A stretch of 39,251 nt of DNA. Source: JACDAN01 sp046729215 (lineage in GTDB: Bacteria > Actinomycetota > Thermoleophilia > Gaiellales > Gaiellaceae). A model generated the notes under the pieces. It had not been told where the DNA came from. It did no database searches and saw only the letters and a program-made list of their open reading frames with translations. The stretch is from positions 1 through 39,251 of the forward strand of contig JBKPGE010000137.1 in assembly GCA_046729215.1 (NCBI GenBank). The letters run 5' to 3'. Of this stretch, positions 23,488 through 31,221 are shown one piece after another (position 1 is the first letter of the stretch; every line of letters begins with the position of its first letter). A program made the position numbers and the translations under genes.

Positions 23488-26045
23488 GCCGAGATCAGCT
23501 CGCGGGCAGCTTCGAGCTCCGACTCACGGCCGTCCAGCTGGCCGTTCAGCTTGCGGCGACGGAGCTCGGCGAGGATCTCCCCGACGCGCGGCGACTCCCC
23601 CACACCGAGCTCCGCGAGATCGGCACCGCTCACCTCCAGGTGCACGTCTCGCAGCTCCTCGAAGTACCGGCGCAGCGGCGCCGGGTCCTCCAGCGCGAGG
23701 GCGAAGAGCGGCGCATCCGGGGCATACGGCTCGGCGAGCGCCACGATCTCGGCGGGCTCGGGCGTATCGCCGCGCAGGCGCTCCACGAGCCGCGGGCCGA
23801 CCGTGACGGCCCAGGCGATGCGCTCCGCGTCGCGGCGCTGCACCTTCAGCCGGCGCAGCCAGTCGTAGATCTCGTCCGGCGGGAGGCGCCGGGCCAGTGC
23901 AGCGAGCGCAAGCCGCCAGCCCGGAATGCCCGCGCCGTAGCGCTCGTTCAGCTCCGTCAGCCGCCCGAGCAGCTCGACCGCCTCCTCGTCCGCCGCCAGA
24001 TGCGCGTGAATTGCGGCGCCGGCGCCGAGCTCGGCCAAGCGGAGGATCGACGTGCCTGCGTCGCCTTCCTCCAGGAGCGCGACGAGCTCGTCGCGGAGCC
24101 GGGCCGAGGAGAGGTCGCCCACGAGCCCCATCTCGATCGTCCCGCGGGCGAGCCGCTGGGTGTGCTCGTCCATCAGGAAGCCGTAGCGGCTCTCGTAGCG
24201 GATCGCTCGGAAGATTCGCGTTGGATCGTCGATGAACGACAGGTTGTGAAGGACGCGGATCGTCTTGGCCTCAAGATCGCGCCGGCCGTTGAAGGGATCG
24301 ACGAGACGGCCGAAGTCCTCGCCCTTCAACGACACGGCCATGGCGTTGATCGTGAAGTCCCGGCGGAAGAGGTCCTCGCGGATCGTCGCGTGCTCGACGC
24401 TCGGCAGGGCAGCCGGAGCGTCGTAGAACTCCGTCCGCGCCGTCACGACGTCGATGCGCTGGTTGTCGCCGTAGAGGACGACTGCGGTACCGAACTTCCG
24501 ATGGGCGCGCACTCGCCCGCCGAGGGCATCCGCGACACTACGCGCAAGCGCGATCGCGTCCCCCTCCACGGCGATGTCGACGTCGAAGCTCGTCGCCCCG
24601 AGCAGGATGTCCCGAACCGTGCCGCCAACGAGGTAGACCCCGTCGAAGGGCTCGCTGGCAGCCGCGATCGCTTCGAAGGCAGGCGCGAGGTCCTCCAGGC
24701 GAGTCAGCTCACCGGCAAGGCTCGCCTCGGGCTCGGGCTCGGCCTCCGGACGCTCACCGAGTGCCCGCAGGAGGTCGCTGCGCGTCACGACGCCGACCAG
24801 GTCTCCGTCATCGAGCACGGCGACTCGTCCGTCCGAGGAGCCAGCGAGTGCCTCTTGCACCTCCGGCAGCGGAGCCTGGGCCTCGACCGTTGCGACGCGC
24901 GAGCTCATGATTCCCTTGACGGGTGCGTGCGAAAGCCCGTGCGCGATCGCCTTGTCGAGATCCTCGCGGGAGACGGCCCCCACGAGACGTCGCTCTTCGA
25001 CGACGAGGATCCCGCTCTGCGCGTACCGCTGACACGCAACCATGGCGCGGCTGACCGATTCGTTGGGCGGGACCGAGCGCGCCGGACGGGACATGACCTC
25101 TTCGGCGCGGATCGGCTCGTGAGCCGCCGAGTCCAGCGCCTCTCGGAGCGTCGCCAACGCCTGCTCGAGTGTCCCCTTGAACATCGCCGAGGCTGCCTCG
25201 CGGTGGCCGCCGCCGCCCAGCGCTCGGGCGATGGCAGCAGCGTCGATCGCGGGCGTCCGACTTCGAGCCACACAGAAGACGCGGTCGTCCATCTCGACGA
25301 GCAGAACCAGCGCCCTGGCGTCGGTCAGATCGACGACCTTGTGGGCGAGGTTCGAGACGCCGTCGACATGCCGCGGCCACGAGGCGGCGCTGACCAGCAC
25401 CTCCACGCCGGCGACCCGCTCGGTCTCGATCGCGGACATCAGAGCGCCGAGGAGCTCGCGCTCCTCGTCGGTGAGCGGTGTGTGCAGGAAGCCGGCGAGG
25501 AGCTCCTGGCTGGCGCCGTGGCGCATGCACCACGCAAGGGCATCGGCGTCGCGTTGCGTCGCCGTGGGGTAGGTCAGCGATCCCGTGTCCTCGTGGATCG
25601 CGAGGGCGAACGCGGTGGCCTCGAGCGGCGTGACGGAAAGCTCCCGCTCGGCGATGACGCCGACGAGCGTGGTCGTCAGTGCGCCCTCCTGTGAAACCAC
25701 GGCGTTTTCCGGCTTGACCCACGCCGGCAGCTCGCCGCGGTGGTGGTGATCGAAGATCACCTTCTCGACCTTCGGATCGAGCGCGACCTCTTCGAGCTCA
25801 CCGAGACGCGACGCGCTCATCGTCTCCACCACGATCAGGCGCCTGATCGCACCCGGCTCGATCCGAGAGACCTCCACGGCGCCGAGCTCGTCCGCGTGCA
25901 GCCGGTAGAACTCCCGCACGTTGCGGTTGAGCGCCCCGGACACGGAGACGATCGCGTCCGGATAGAGGCGGCGCGCGGCGAACATCGCCGCGAACGCGTC
26001 GAAGTCGGTGTTCGTGTGGGTCGCGATGACCTCGGTGGCCTTCAC
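23484..26045 (-). CDS. DHH-CBS-tRNA nucleotidyltransferase fusion protein
   Basis: An 853-aa multidomain enzyme. The N-terminal DHH phosphodiesterase domain (1-155) has THTNTDFD (9-16) and DHHH (99-102), and DHHA1 has GGGGHREAA (277-285). Two CBS domains follow (about 313-430). The class II polynucleotide nucleotidyltransferase head has GGTVRDILLG (474-483), DVDIAVEGD (488-496) and RRDFTINAMA (561-570), and the last part is its RNA-binding body. The C-terminal half should add CCA or A to tRNA 3' ends. Such fusions are known in some lineages. The DHH half may degrade oligonucleotides or act on tRNA ends. GTG start. Confidence 0.93.
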   Translation of the reverse strand: MKATEVIATHTNTDFDAFAAMFAARRLYPDAIVSVSGALNRNVREFYRLHADELGAVEVSRIEPGAIRRLIVVETMSASRLGELEEVALDPKVEKVIFDHHHRGELPAWVKPENAVVSQEGALTTTLVGVIAERELSVTPLEATAFALAIHEDTGSLTYPTATQRDADALAWCMRHGASQELLAGFLHTPLTDEERELLGALMSAIETERVAGVEVLVSAASWPRHVDGVSNLAHKVVDLTDARALVLLVEMDDRVFCVARSRTPAIDAAAIARALGGGGHREAASAMFKGTLEQALATLREALDSAAHEPIRAEEVMSRPARSVPPNESVSRAMVACQRYAQSGILVVEERRLVGAVSREDLDKAIAHGLSHAPVKGIMSSRVATVEAQAPLPEVQEALAGSSDGRVAVLDDGDLVGVVTRSDLLRALGERPEAEPEPEASLAGELTRLEDLAPAFEAIAAASEPFDGVYLVGGTVRDILLGATSFDVDIAVEGDAIALARSVADALGGRVRAHRKFGTAVVLYGDNQRIDVVTARTEFYDAPAALPSVEHATIREDLFRRDFTINAMAVSLKGEDFGRLVDPFNGRRDLEAKTIRVLHNLSFIDDPTRIFRAIRYESRYGFLMDEHTQRLARGTIEMGLVGDLSSARLRDELVALLEEGDAGTSILRLAELGAGAAIHAHLAADEEAVELLGRLTELNERYGAGIPGWRLALAALARRLPPDEIYDWLRRLKVQRRDAERIAWAVTVGPRLVERLRGDTPEPAEIVALAEPYAPDAPLFALALEDPAPLRRYFEELRDVHLEVSGADLAELGVGESPRVGEILAELRRRKLNGQLDGRESELEAARELISA

Positions 26046-26059
26046 GCCCAGATTGTGGC

Positions 26060-26449
26060 TTAGGCGAGCGCTATCGCCTCGATCTCCACCTTCGCGCCCG
26101 ACGGAAGGTTGGAAATCTCGACCGTCGCCCGAGCGGGCGGAGGCTGTCCGACGCGTCGTGCGTAGACCTCGTTCATCCCAGCGAAATCGCCCAGATCGAG
26201 CAGGAAAACCGTCGTCTTGACGACGCGATCGAGCCCCGAGCCGGCCTCTTCGAGAATCGCCCGCAGGTTGTCGAAGATCTTATCCGTCTGCTCTTCGATC
26301 GAATCCCCAACGATCTCCGCATGGTCGGGCTCGAGCGCGAGTTGGCCCGAGACGAAGACGAATCCGTTGCCACGGATTGCCTGCGAGTACGGGGCGCCCT
26401 GGAACGGCGCCGGTGCACGCTCGGTGCGCACGACCTCCTTCTCTCCCAT
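26060..26449 (-). CDS. RidA-family reactive enamine/imine deaminase
   Basis: A 129-aa RidA (YjgF/YER057c/UK114) protein that hydrolyses reactive enamines and imines released by PLP enzymes. Family blocks are PYSQAIRGNGFVFVSGQLAL, QTDKIFDNLRAILEEAGSGLD and a PPARATVEISNLPSGAKVEIEAIA end carrying the conserved Arg. I chose ATG 26449, which has AGGAG five bases upstream; the GTG at 26455 is too close to that site. It is 3 bp downstream of the HisB-like gene stop, so the two are cotranscribed. Confidence 0.93.
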   Translation of the reverse strand: MGEKEVVRTERAPAPFQGAPYSQAIRGNGFVFVSGQLALEPDHAEIVGDSIEEQTDKIFDNLRAILEEAGSGLDRVVKTTVFLLDLGDFAGMNEVYARRVGQPPPARATVEISNLPSGAKVEIEAIALA

Positions 26450-26451
26450 CC

Positions 26452-26976
26452 TCACTCCTTTCGCGGCGCGCCGGCCGTTGCCAGCGCCCCTCCGAGGGCC
26501 TTGAAAATCGCCTCGAGGACGTGGCGGGCATCCTCGCCGTGAAGCAGCCGCACGTGGAGCGTCAGACCTGCGGCGTCCGCCAGCTCGCTCAGGAAGCCAG
26601 AGACCAGGTCGCGGTCGAGGCCCGCAACGTGTGCGTCCGACAGATCGACGTTGGAGACGAGCAATGGTCGGCCAGACGCCTCGAGCGAGACGCTCGCCAG
26701 CGCCTCGTCGGCGGGGACGATCGCCGAGCCGTAGCCCTTCGCTCCTTCCTCCGACAGGAGACCGCGCAGTGCTTCTCCGAGTGCCCGTCCGGCGGCGGCC
26801 GTCGCCGCGTCGGGCCCTCCGGGGGCCACCTCCAGCTGCAGGTCGAGCTCGGCGCGCGCCGCCAGCAGCTCCAGCAGGTGATCGAGGACCGGCAGGCCCG
26901 TGGAAACCTCGGTGCGCCCGCTAGAGCCGAGCGATACGCGTGCTTGGAGCGTCGTGGCCTCATCCCCCGCCTGCAT
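26452..26976 (-). CDS. HisB-like protein lacking the catalytic metal ligands
   Basis: A 174-aa protein with the fold and many landmark residues of imidazoleglycerol-phosphate dehydratase: TGLPVLDHLLELLAA (His33 retained), KGYGSAIVPADEALASVSLE, ASGRPLLV, LTLHVRLLHGED and HVLEAIFKALGGAL. The hallmark first HHxxED motif is missing; DAATAAAG (56-63) occupies its place. In the second motif one His is Arg (Arg151-His152), and the His of the family RHVFE segment is absent. Manganese binding should be impossible or very different. No other his gene is nearby. It looks like a pseudoenzyme or a new activity, linked to ridA and murA. Confidence 0.8.
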   Translation of the reverse strand: MQAGDEATTLQARVSLGSSGRTEVSTGLPVLDHLLELLAARAELDLQLEVAPGGPDAATAAAGRALGEALRGLLSEEGAKGYGSAIVPADEALASVSLEASGRPLLVSNVDLSDAHVAGLDRDLVSGFLSELADAAGLTLHVRLLHGEDARHVLEAIFKALGGALATAGAPRKE

Positions 26977-26989
26977 CGCGAAACTGACG

Positions 26990-28303
26990 CTAGGCGTTCT
27001 CCACGCGTTCGATGCGAGCGCCGAGCGCGCGGAGCCGCTCGTCGATCCGTTCGTAGCCGCGGTCGATCTCGCCGACGTTTCCGATCGTGGAGATGCCCTC
27101 GGCGCAGAGACCGGCGATCAGCATCGCCATGCCAGCGCGGATGTCCGGACTGGCCATGCGCTGTCCGTACAGCCTTGCGGGGCCCGTGACGACGGCGCGG
27201 TGGGGGTCGCAGAGGATGATCCGCGCGCCCATGCTGACCAGCTTGTCCACGAAGAACAGCCGATTCTCGAACATCTTCTCGAAGATCAACACGGTGCCTT
27301 CCGCCTGGGTGGCGACGGCGAGCGCGATCGAGGTCAGGTCGGCCGGGAACGCGGGCCACGGGCCATCCTCGATCTTCGGGATCTGGTCGCCCAGGTCGTC
27401 CTCGATCTTGAGCTCCTGACCCGGCGGGATGCGGACGCTGCTCTCGCCGAGCTCGACCTCGACGCCGAGCCTGGAAAAGACGGGGAGGATCGAGACCAGG
27501 TCCTCGGTGACGACGTCGTCGACGGTCACGTCCCCGCCGGTGACTGCGGCGAGACCGATGAAGCTCGCAACCTCGATGTGCTCAGGAGCGATCCGCCACT
27601 CGCCGCCCGAAAGCTGCTGGACGCCGCGGATTCGAAGGACGTTCGAGCCGATCCCCTCGATGCTCGCGCCGAGCAAGCAGAGGAACCGGCAGAGATCCTG
27701 GACATGCGGCTCGCACGCGGCGTTTCCGATCACGGTCTCGCCCCGCGCGACGGACGCCGCCATGATCGCGTTCTCCGTCGCCATGACGCTCGCCTCGTCG
27801 AGGAAGATGCGGCGCCCTTGGAGGCCTAACGTCTGCATCTCGAAGCGGCCGTTGAGCTCGATCTCGACGCCGAGCTCGGCGAGCGCGTGAATGTGCGGGT
27901 CGAGCCTGCGCCGGCCGATCACGTCTCCGCCCGGTGGCGGCACACTCGCACGCCCGAAACGGGCGAGCAGGGGGCCGGCCATGAGGAAGGACGCGCGGAT
28001 CCGGCTGCACAGCTCGGGGTCGAGCTCCACCTTGCTCGCATTGCCGGAATCGATACGGACCTCGTTCCTCCCCAGCCACTCGACGTCTGCGCCGACGTCT
28101 GCGAGCAGCGCCAGCATCGTCTCGACGTCCCGGATCCGGGGGACGTTGCTGAGCACCACCGGCTCGGTCGCCAGCAGCGTGGCGGCGAGAATCGGCAGCG
28201 CGCCGTTCTTGTTTCCGGCAGCGGAGACGCGGCCGCCGAGGGGGATGCCCCCCTCGATGACGAAGCTCTCCATCAGTGCGTCGGCGACGAGAGTGGTGGC
28301 CAC
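26990..28303 (-). CDS. murA: UDP-N-acetylglucosamine 1-carboxyvinyltransferase with Asp in place of the active Cys
   Basis: First committed step of peptidoglycan synthesis. Family blocks are AAGNKNGALPILAATLLA (Lys22 in ATG numbering), SRIRASFLMAGPLLARFG, RRRLDPHIHALAELG and PAFPADLTSIALAVATQAEG. The loop normally reading GGCxIG is GGDVIG, so the Cys attacked by fosfomycin is Asp117 (ATG 28273 numbering). The same change in Mycobacterium tuberculosis gives intrinsic fosfomycin resistance. GTG 28303 lies 10 nt after a -10-like TACGAT, suggesting a near-leaderless mRNA; ATG 28273 is the alternative. Divergent from the HD-domain gene. Confidence 0.94.
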   Translation of the reverse strand: MATTLVADALMESFVIEGGIPLGGRVSAAGNKNGALPILAATLLATEPVVLSNVPRIRDVETMLALLADVGADVEWLGRNEVRIDSGNASKVELDPELCSRIRASFLMAGPLLARFGRASVPPPGGDVIGRRRLDPHIHALAELGVEIELNGRFEMQTLGLQGRRIFLDEASVMATENAIMAASVARGETVIGNAACEPHVQDLCRFLCLLGASIEGIGSNVLRIRGVQQLSGGEWRIAPEHIEVASFIGLAAVTGGDVTVDDVVTEDLVSILPVFSRLGVEVELGESSVRIPPGQELKIEDDLGDQIPKIEDGPWPAFPADLTSIALAVATQAEGTVLIFEKMFENRLFFVDKLVSMGARIILCDPHRAVVTGPARLYGQRMASPDIRAGMAMLIAGLCAEGISTIGNVGEIDRGYERIDERLRALGARIERVENA

Positions 28304-28311
28304 GAGCGGAC

Positions 28312-28318
28312 TATCGTA
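28312..28318. promoter_or_regulatory. Overlapping divergent -10 elements for murA and the HD-domain gene
   Basis: The 7-bp TATCGTA reads as -10-like TATCGT on the plus strand (28312-28317) and TACGAT on the minus strand (28318-28313). The HD gene ATG starts 10 nt downstream on one side and the murA GTG 9 nt downstream on the other, so both mRNAs would be almost leaderless. Good -35 hexamers are not visible. Confidence 0.45.
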
Positions 28319-28327
28319 CTGAGTGTC

Positions 28328-28903
28328 ATGGAGGTCACTAGAGAGCGGGCTTGGGAGACCCTCAACCGTTATACGAAGAGCGAGCCGCTCCTGCGTCATG
28401 CACTTGCGGTCGAGGCGGCTGTCCGCGCGTATGCGCGCAAGTTCGGCGGCGATGAGGTGTTCTGGGGCGCGACGGCGCTCCTCCACGATTTCGACTACGA
28501 GATCCATCCCACCCTTGACAAGCACCCGCAGGACGGGGCCGCGATCCTGCGCGACGAGGGTTATCCGGAGGAGCTCATCGATTCAGTTCTTTCGCACGCC
28601 GAGCATCTGCAAATGGAGCGCGACACCGATCTCAAGCGTGCGCTTTTCGCCTGCGACGAGCTGGCCGGGTTCATCCACGCCTGCGGGCTCGTGCGGCCGG
28701 ACGGCATCGACACGCTGACTCCGAAGTCGGTGAAGAAGAAGCTGAAGCAGCCCTCCTTCGCGGCGGGCGTCCATCGCGACGAGGTCTACGCGGGCGCCGA
28801 GCTTCTCGGAGTCGGGCTGGATGACCACATCCAGACGGTCACGGACGCGATGAAGCCGATCGCGGCCGAGCTCGGGCTGCGAACCGCCGCAGACGCGGCC
28901 TGA
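28328..28903 (+). CDS. HD-domain phosphohydrolase-like protein
   Basis: A 191-aa predicted metal-dependent phosphohydrolase. The HD signature is visible as His24 (LLRHALAVEA), His53-Asp54 (ATALLHDFDYEIHP) and a later LSHAEHL with an acidic partner. The C-terminal part contains KSVKKKLKQPSFAAGVHRDE, a feature of the small HD family often annotated as hydrolase. ATG start at 28328, directly after a shared promoter. Substrate unknown. Confidence 0.85.
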   Translation: MEVTRERAWETLNRYTKSEPLLRHALAVEAAVRAYARKFGGDEVFWGATALLHDFDYEIHPTLDKHPQDGAAILRDEGYPEELIDSVLSHAEHLQMERDTDLKRALFACDELAGFIHACGLVRPDGIDTLTPKSVKKKLKQPSFAAGVHRDEVYAGAELLGVGLDDHIQTVTDAMKPIAAELGLRTAADAA

Positions 28904-28945
28904 CTCAGACGGTCCGCGGGCTCGCCCGCTTCGCCGCAGTCGAGA

Positions 28946-28968
28946 CAAGTAACAACTTGCAACTTGCG
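28946..28968 (+). repeat. Copy A of a dispersed 23-bp AT-rich repeat
   Basis: Begins CAAGTAACAACTTG and ends in GCG. It matches copy C (33540) at 19 of 23 positions and shares about ten similar bases with copy B just upstream (GCAGTCGAGA versus GCGGTCGGGG). It lies between the convergent ends of the HD gene and the aminotransferase gene. Confidence 0.6.
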
Positions 28969-29011
28969 CACCGAGACGCCTGTAGGAGCGCTGGATTCGA
29001 CGCGGTCGGGG

Positions 29012-29034
29012 CAAGTAACAAGTCGTAACTATCG
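29012..29034 (+). repeat. Copy B of a dispersed 23-bp AT-rich repeat
   Basis: CAAGTAACAAGTCGTAACT followed by ATCG. It matches copy C at 20 of 23 positions and lies 66 bp after copy A. The 133-bp gap that holds A and B has otherwise only a weak GCGGG/CCCGC stem (28916-28929) and no T-run. Confidence 0.6.
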
Positions 29035-29036
29035 GC

Positions 29037-30119
29037 CTACGGCTTGAGCCCCGCGAGAAGGCGGTCGATGTCTTCGTCGCTCGTCCAATAGCCGCACGAG
29101 GCTCGGATCAGCCCGGTTCCCGGAAGGTCGCGGACGACCACGCCCTCTTCGTAGAGCCGCTTCACGAGCTCCTTTGTGTCGCCCTCCCAGCGCCAGGAGA
29201 CGAGGTTCGAGTGTCCCGGCTCGGTGACGACGTCGTGGCCCGCCTCGACGAGCCGGTCGCGGCAGCGCTCCGTGATCTCACGGGAGCCTTCGAAGCGCCA
29301 GTCCGGGGCTGCCGCGATTGCGGCCTCGAGCCCGGTGATGTAGGCCGCTGGGATCCAGTTCTGGTCGAACCGCCGGGCGCCGTCGCTGGCCACGAACGAG
29401 CCGTCGCGGTCATAGGAGCGCTGCGAGAAGTAGCTCGGCGCCGCCACGCGCAGGCGCTCGCGATCGCGAACGTAGAGACCCCCAGTCGGCGACGGGCCGC
29501 ACAGCCACTTCTGCCCGGACACCGTGTAGAAGTCGAACGGTTCGGCATTCACCGGGATCGCGCCGACCGACTGAGCCCCGTCCACGAGCAAGGGGGCCGA
29601 GACTGCCTCCTTCAGCGCTTCGATCGGGACAACGTGGCCTGTGATCCACAGTACGTGCGAGAGCGCGACGAGCCGCGTTCGGGGGCCGACTTCCGCGACG
29701 ATCGCGTCGAGCGCTTCTGCGGCGGGGCGGTCTCGGACGGCCGCGACCCGCACCCGAGCTTGCGAAGCGTGAATCGGGCCCAGAAGGCCGAAGTGCTCTG
29801 CGTCCGTCGTGACGACCTCGTCCTCGGGGCCAAGATCGAGGCCTGCGACCACCACGCGACACCCCTCCGACGTGGACGTCGCCAGCGAGACGTGCTCTGC
29901 GTCCACTCCGATCTGGCCGGCAACGACTTCGCGCAATTCGTCGCGCTGCTCGATGACCCGCTCGAAAGCCGGATGACTTCCGCGCGGGCCGAGCTCCTCC
30001 CGCTCGGTGACGGCGACGGCGTCGTAGGTCTGCTGCGCCATCGGCCCGACCGAGCCGGCGTTCATGTATGCGTAGCGCGCGAGGACCGGGAAGGCGGCCC
30101 GAGCCTCTTCGAAGGTCAC
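29037..30119 (-). CDS. Class-V aminotransferase-fold PLP enzyme
   Basis: A 360-aa PLP enzyme of the cysteine desulfurase/isopenicillin epimerase-like group. Visible are YMNAGSVGPM, ATSTSEGCRVVVAGL (phosphate-binding loop), LVDGAQSVGAIPV (Asp180 pairs with the PLP nitrogen) and TVSGQKWLCGP with the PLP lysine Lys204. No catalytic Cys loop of IscS/SufS is apparent, so desulfurase activity is unlikely. The substrate is unknown. GTG 30119 overlaps the stop of the upstream EEP gene (GTGA). Confidence 0.88.
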   Translation of the reverse strand: MTFEEARAAFPVLARYAYMNAGSVGPMAQQTYDAVAVTEREELGPRGSHPAFERVIEQRDELREVVAGQIGVDAEHVSLATSTSEGCRVVVAGLDLGPEDEVVTTDAEHFGLLGPIHASQARVRVAAVRDRPAAEALDAIVAEVGPRTRLVALSHVLWITGHVVPIEALKEAVSAPLLVDGAQSVGAIPVNAEPFDFYTVSGQKWLCGPSPTGGLYVRDRERLRVAAPSYFSQRSYDRDGSFVASDGARRFDQNWIPAAYITGLEAAIAAAPDWRFEGSREITERCRDRLVEAGHDVVTEPGHSNLVSWRWEGDTKELVKRLYEEGVVVRDLPGTGLIRASCGYWTSDEDIDRLLAGLKP

Positions 30120-30889
30120 CCGACCTTCACCTCGACGGCGGCATGATCGGAAAGCACCAGGTCGCCGTACATGCGCCGCTCGCGGCCCCAGCGGTCATAC
30201 TCGCTGACGTCGGCCCCTCGGACGAGGACGTGATCGACGCCGGGGCCGGCAGCCGAGAAGCCGTCGAGGCGCCCGAAGACCTCGGAGCGATGCGTGTCGA
30301 CGTTGAGGTCGCCGGCCACGACGCAGAGATCCTCGCCCGCGAGCCGGCCTGCCCAGTGCACAGCCCGCTCAACCTCCGCCTCCGGGATCCGCACATCCCG
30401 CGCATGAGTCGCGTGGAGATTGACGACCAACGTGCCGCCTTCGATGCGCACCGCCATCGCCTGCCGGCGTTCCTTCGCCCACGCGAGCTTCCGGATGATC
30501 GGCAGGCCGAGACGGCGCCCGACCTCCAGGCGAAAGCGGAACGGGTTCAGCGTCAGGACGTGCCGGGCGAGGATCGGGCGGCGCACGAGGATCGCGTTGG
30601 CCTGGCCTTCGAACCCGGAGCGAAAGAACCCCGGATTCAGGTCAGTGAGATGACGGCCGAGCTCGGCAGTCGACGGCAGAGGACCGATCGACGGACGGGC
30701 GGCAACCCGCCCGAAGACGTGCATCCCGCTCCACTCCCTGAGCCGCCCAAGCGACCACGGCGGCACCTCCTGCAGACACACGGCATCCGGCTCACCTGCG
30801 GTCACCGATCGCACCATCTGCTCCACGTACCGCTTTCGTCCGGGAGGGAACGTGTTGCCGTGGAAGATATTCCAGGTGCGGACGATCAC
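30116..30889 (-). CDS. Endonuclease/exonuclease/phosphatase-family hydrolase
   Basis: A 257-aa EEP-superfamily protein. Catalytic landmarks occur in order: RTWNIFHGN (Asn), AVCLQEV (metal Glu), NLHATHARD (His), VAGDLNVD (Asp, Asn) and LSDHAAVEV (terminal Asp-His). No signal peptide is seen, so it is cytosolic. It could act on DNA, RNA or phospholipid-like esters; the family does not reveal which. GTG start. It is coupled to the aminotransferase gene by a 4-bp overlap. Confidence 0.88.
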   Translation of the reverse strand: MIVRTWNIFHGNTFPPGRKRYVEQMVRSVTAGEPDAVCLQEVPPWSLGRLREWSGMHVFGRVAARPSIGPLPSTAELGRHLTDLNPGFFRSGFEGQANAILVRRPILARHVLTLNPFRFRLEVGRRLGLPIIRKLAWAKERRQAMAVRIEGGTLVVNLHATHARDVRIPEAEVERAVHWAGRLAGEDLCVVAGDLNVDTHRSEVFGRLDGFSAAGPGVDHVLVRGADVSEYDRWGRERRMYGDLVLSDHAAVEVKVG

Positions 30890-30907
30890 GGAACTACTCT
30901 AGGGCCC

Positions 30908-31213
30908 GTGCCCGGCCGGTTCGCCGAGCTGATCAACCGGCAACTCGACCTCTTCGAGCAGGAGGACGCCGAGTTCCTCGCCCGCGTCGAAGAGGCCGAG
31001 AGAGCTTATGACCGTGCGGGTCGTGATGACGCCGAAGAGGTCTACGGGCGCTTTCAGGAGCTCGTCGAGTTCGGAACGGAGACGCTTGCCGAGATGCGCG
31101 ACGGGTATGCGGCAACGCTCGATGCCGACGCGGCCGAGGGGTACGTCGAAGCGTTCAACGACGCGGTGCGCCGTCGCCTCCCTCGGTTTGCGCTCGAGAT
31201 CGACGAGCTCTGA
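30908..31213 (+). CDS. Small acidic helical protein of unknown function
   Basis: A 101-aa protein from GTG 30908, PGRFAELINRQLDLFEQEDA onward, strongly acidic and almost certainly alpha-helical, with charged heptad-like repeats to the end (RLPRFALEIDEL). I do not recognise a family. Coding nature is supported by its codon pattern and by its tight fit: it ends 8 bp from the convergent dnaE2 stop and starts 18 bp from the divergent EEP gene. The open frame extends further upstream only as antisense shadow. QLDLF at residues 12-16 matches the beta-clamp-binding pentapeptide, a possible link to dnaE2. Confidence 0.7.
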   Translation: MPGRFAELINRQLDLFEQEDAEFLARVEEAERAYDRAGRDDAEEVYGRFQELVEFGTETLAEMRDGYAATLDADAAEGYVEAFNDAVRRRLPRFALEIDEL

Positions 31214-31221
31214 CCGTTCGC

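Noticed and set aside
23460..25694. 744-codon open frame on the plus strand
   Set aside because: It is antisense to the DHH-CBS-CCA fusion gene, whose domains are unmistakable. Long opposite-strand frames are expected in GC-rich DNA, and its translation is low-complexity Arg/Asp/Glu without family features.
28916..28929. Terminator downstream of the HD-domain gene
   Set aside because: Only a 5-bp GCGGG/CCCGC stem with no T-run on either strand; too weak to call.
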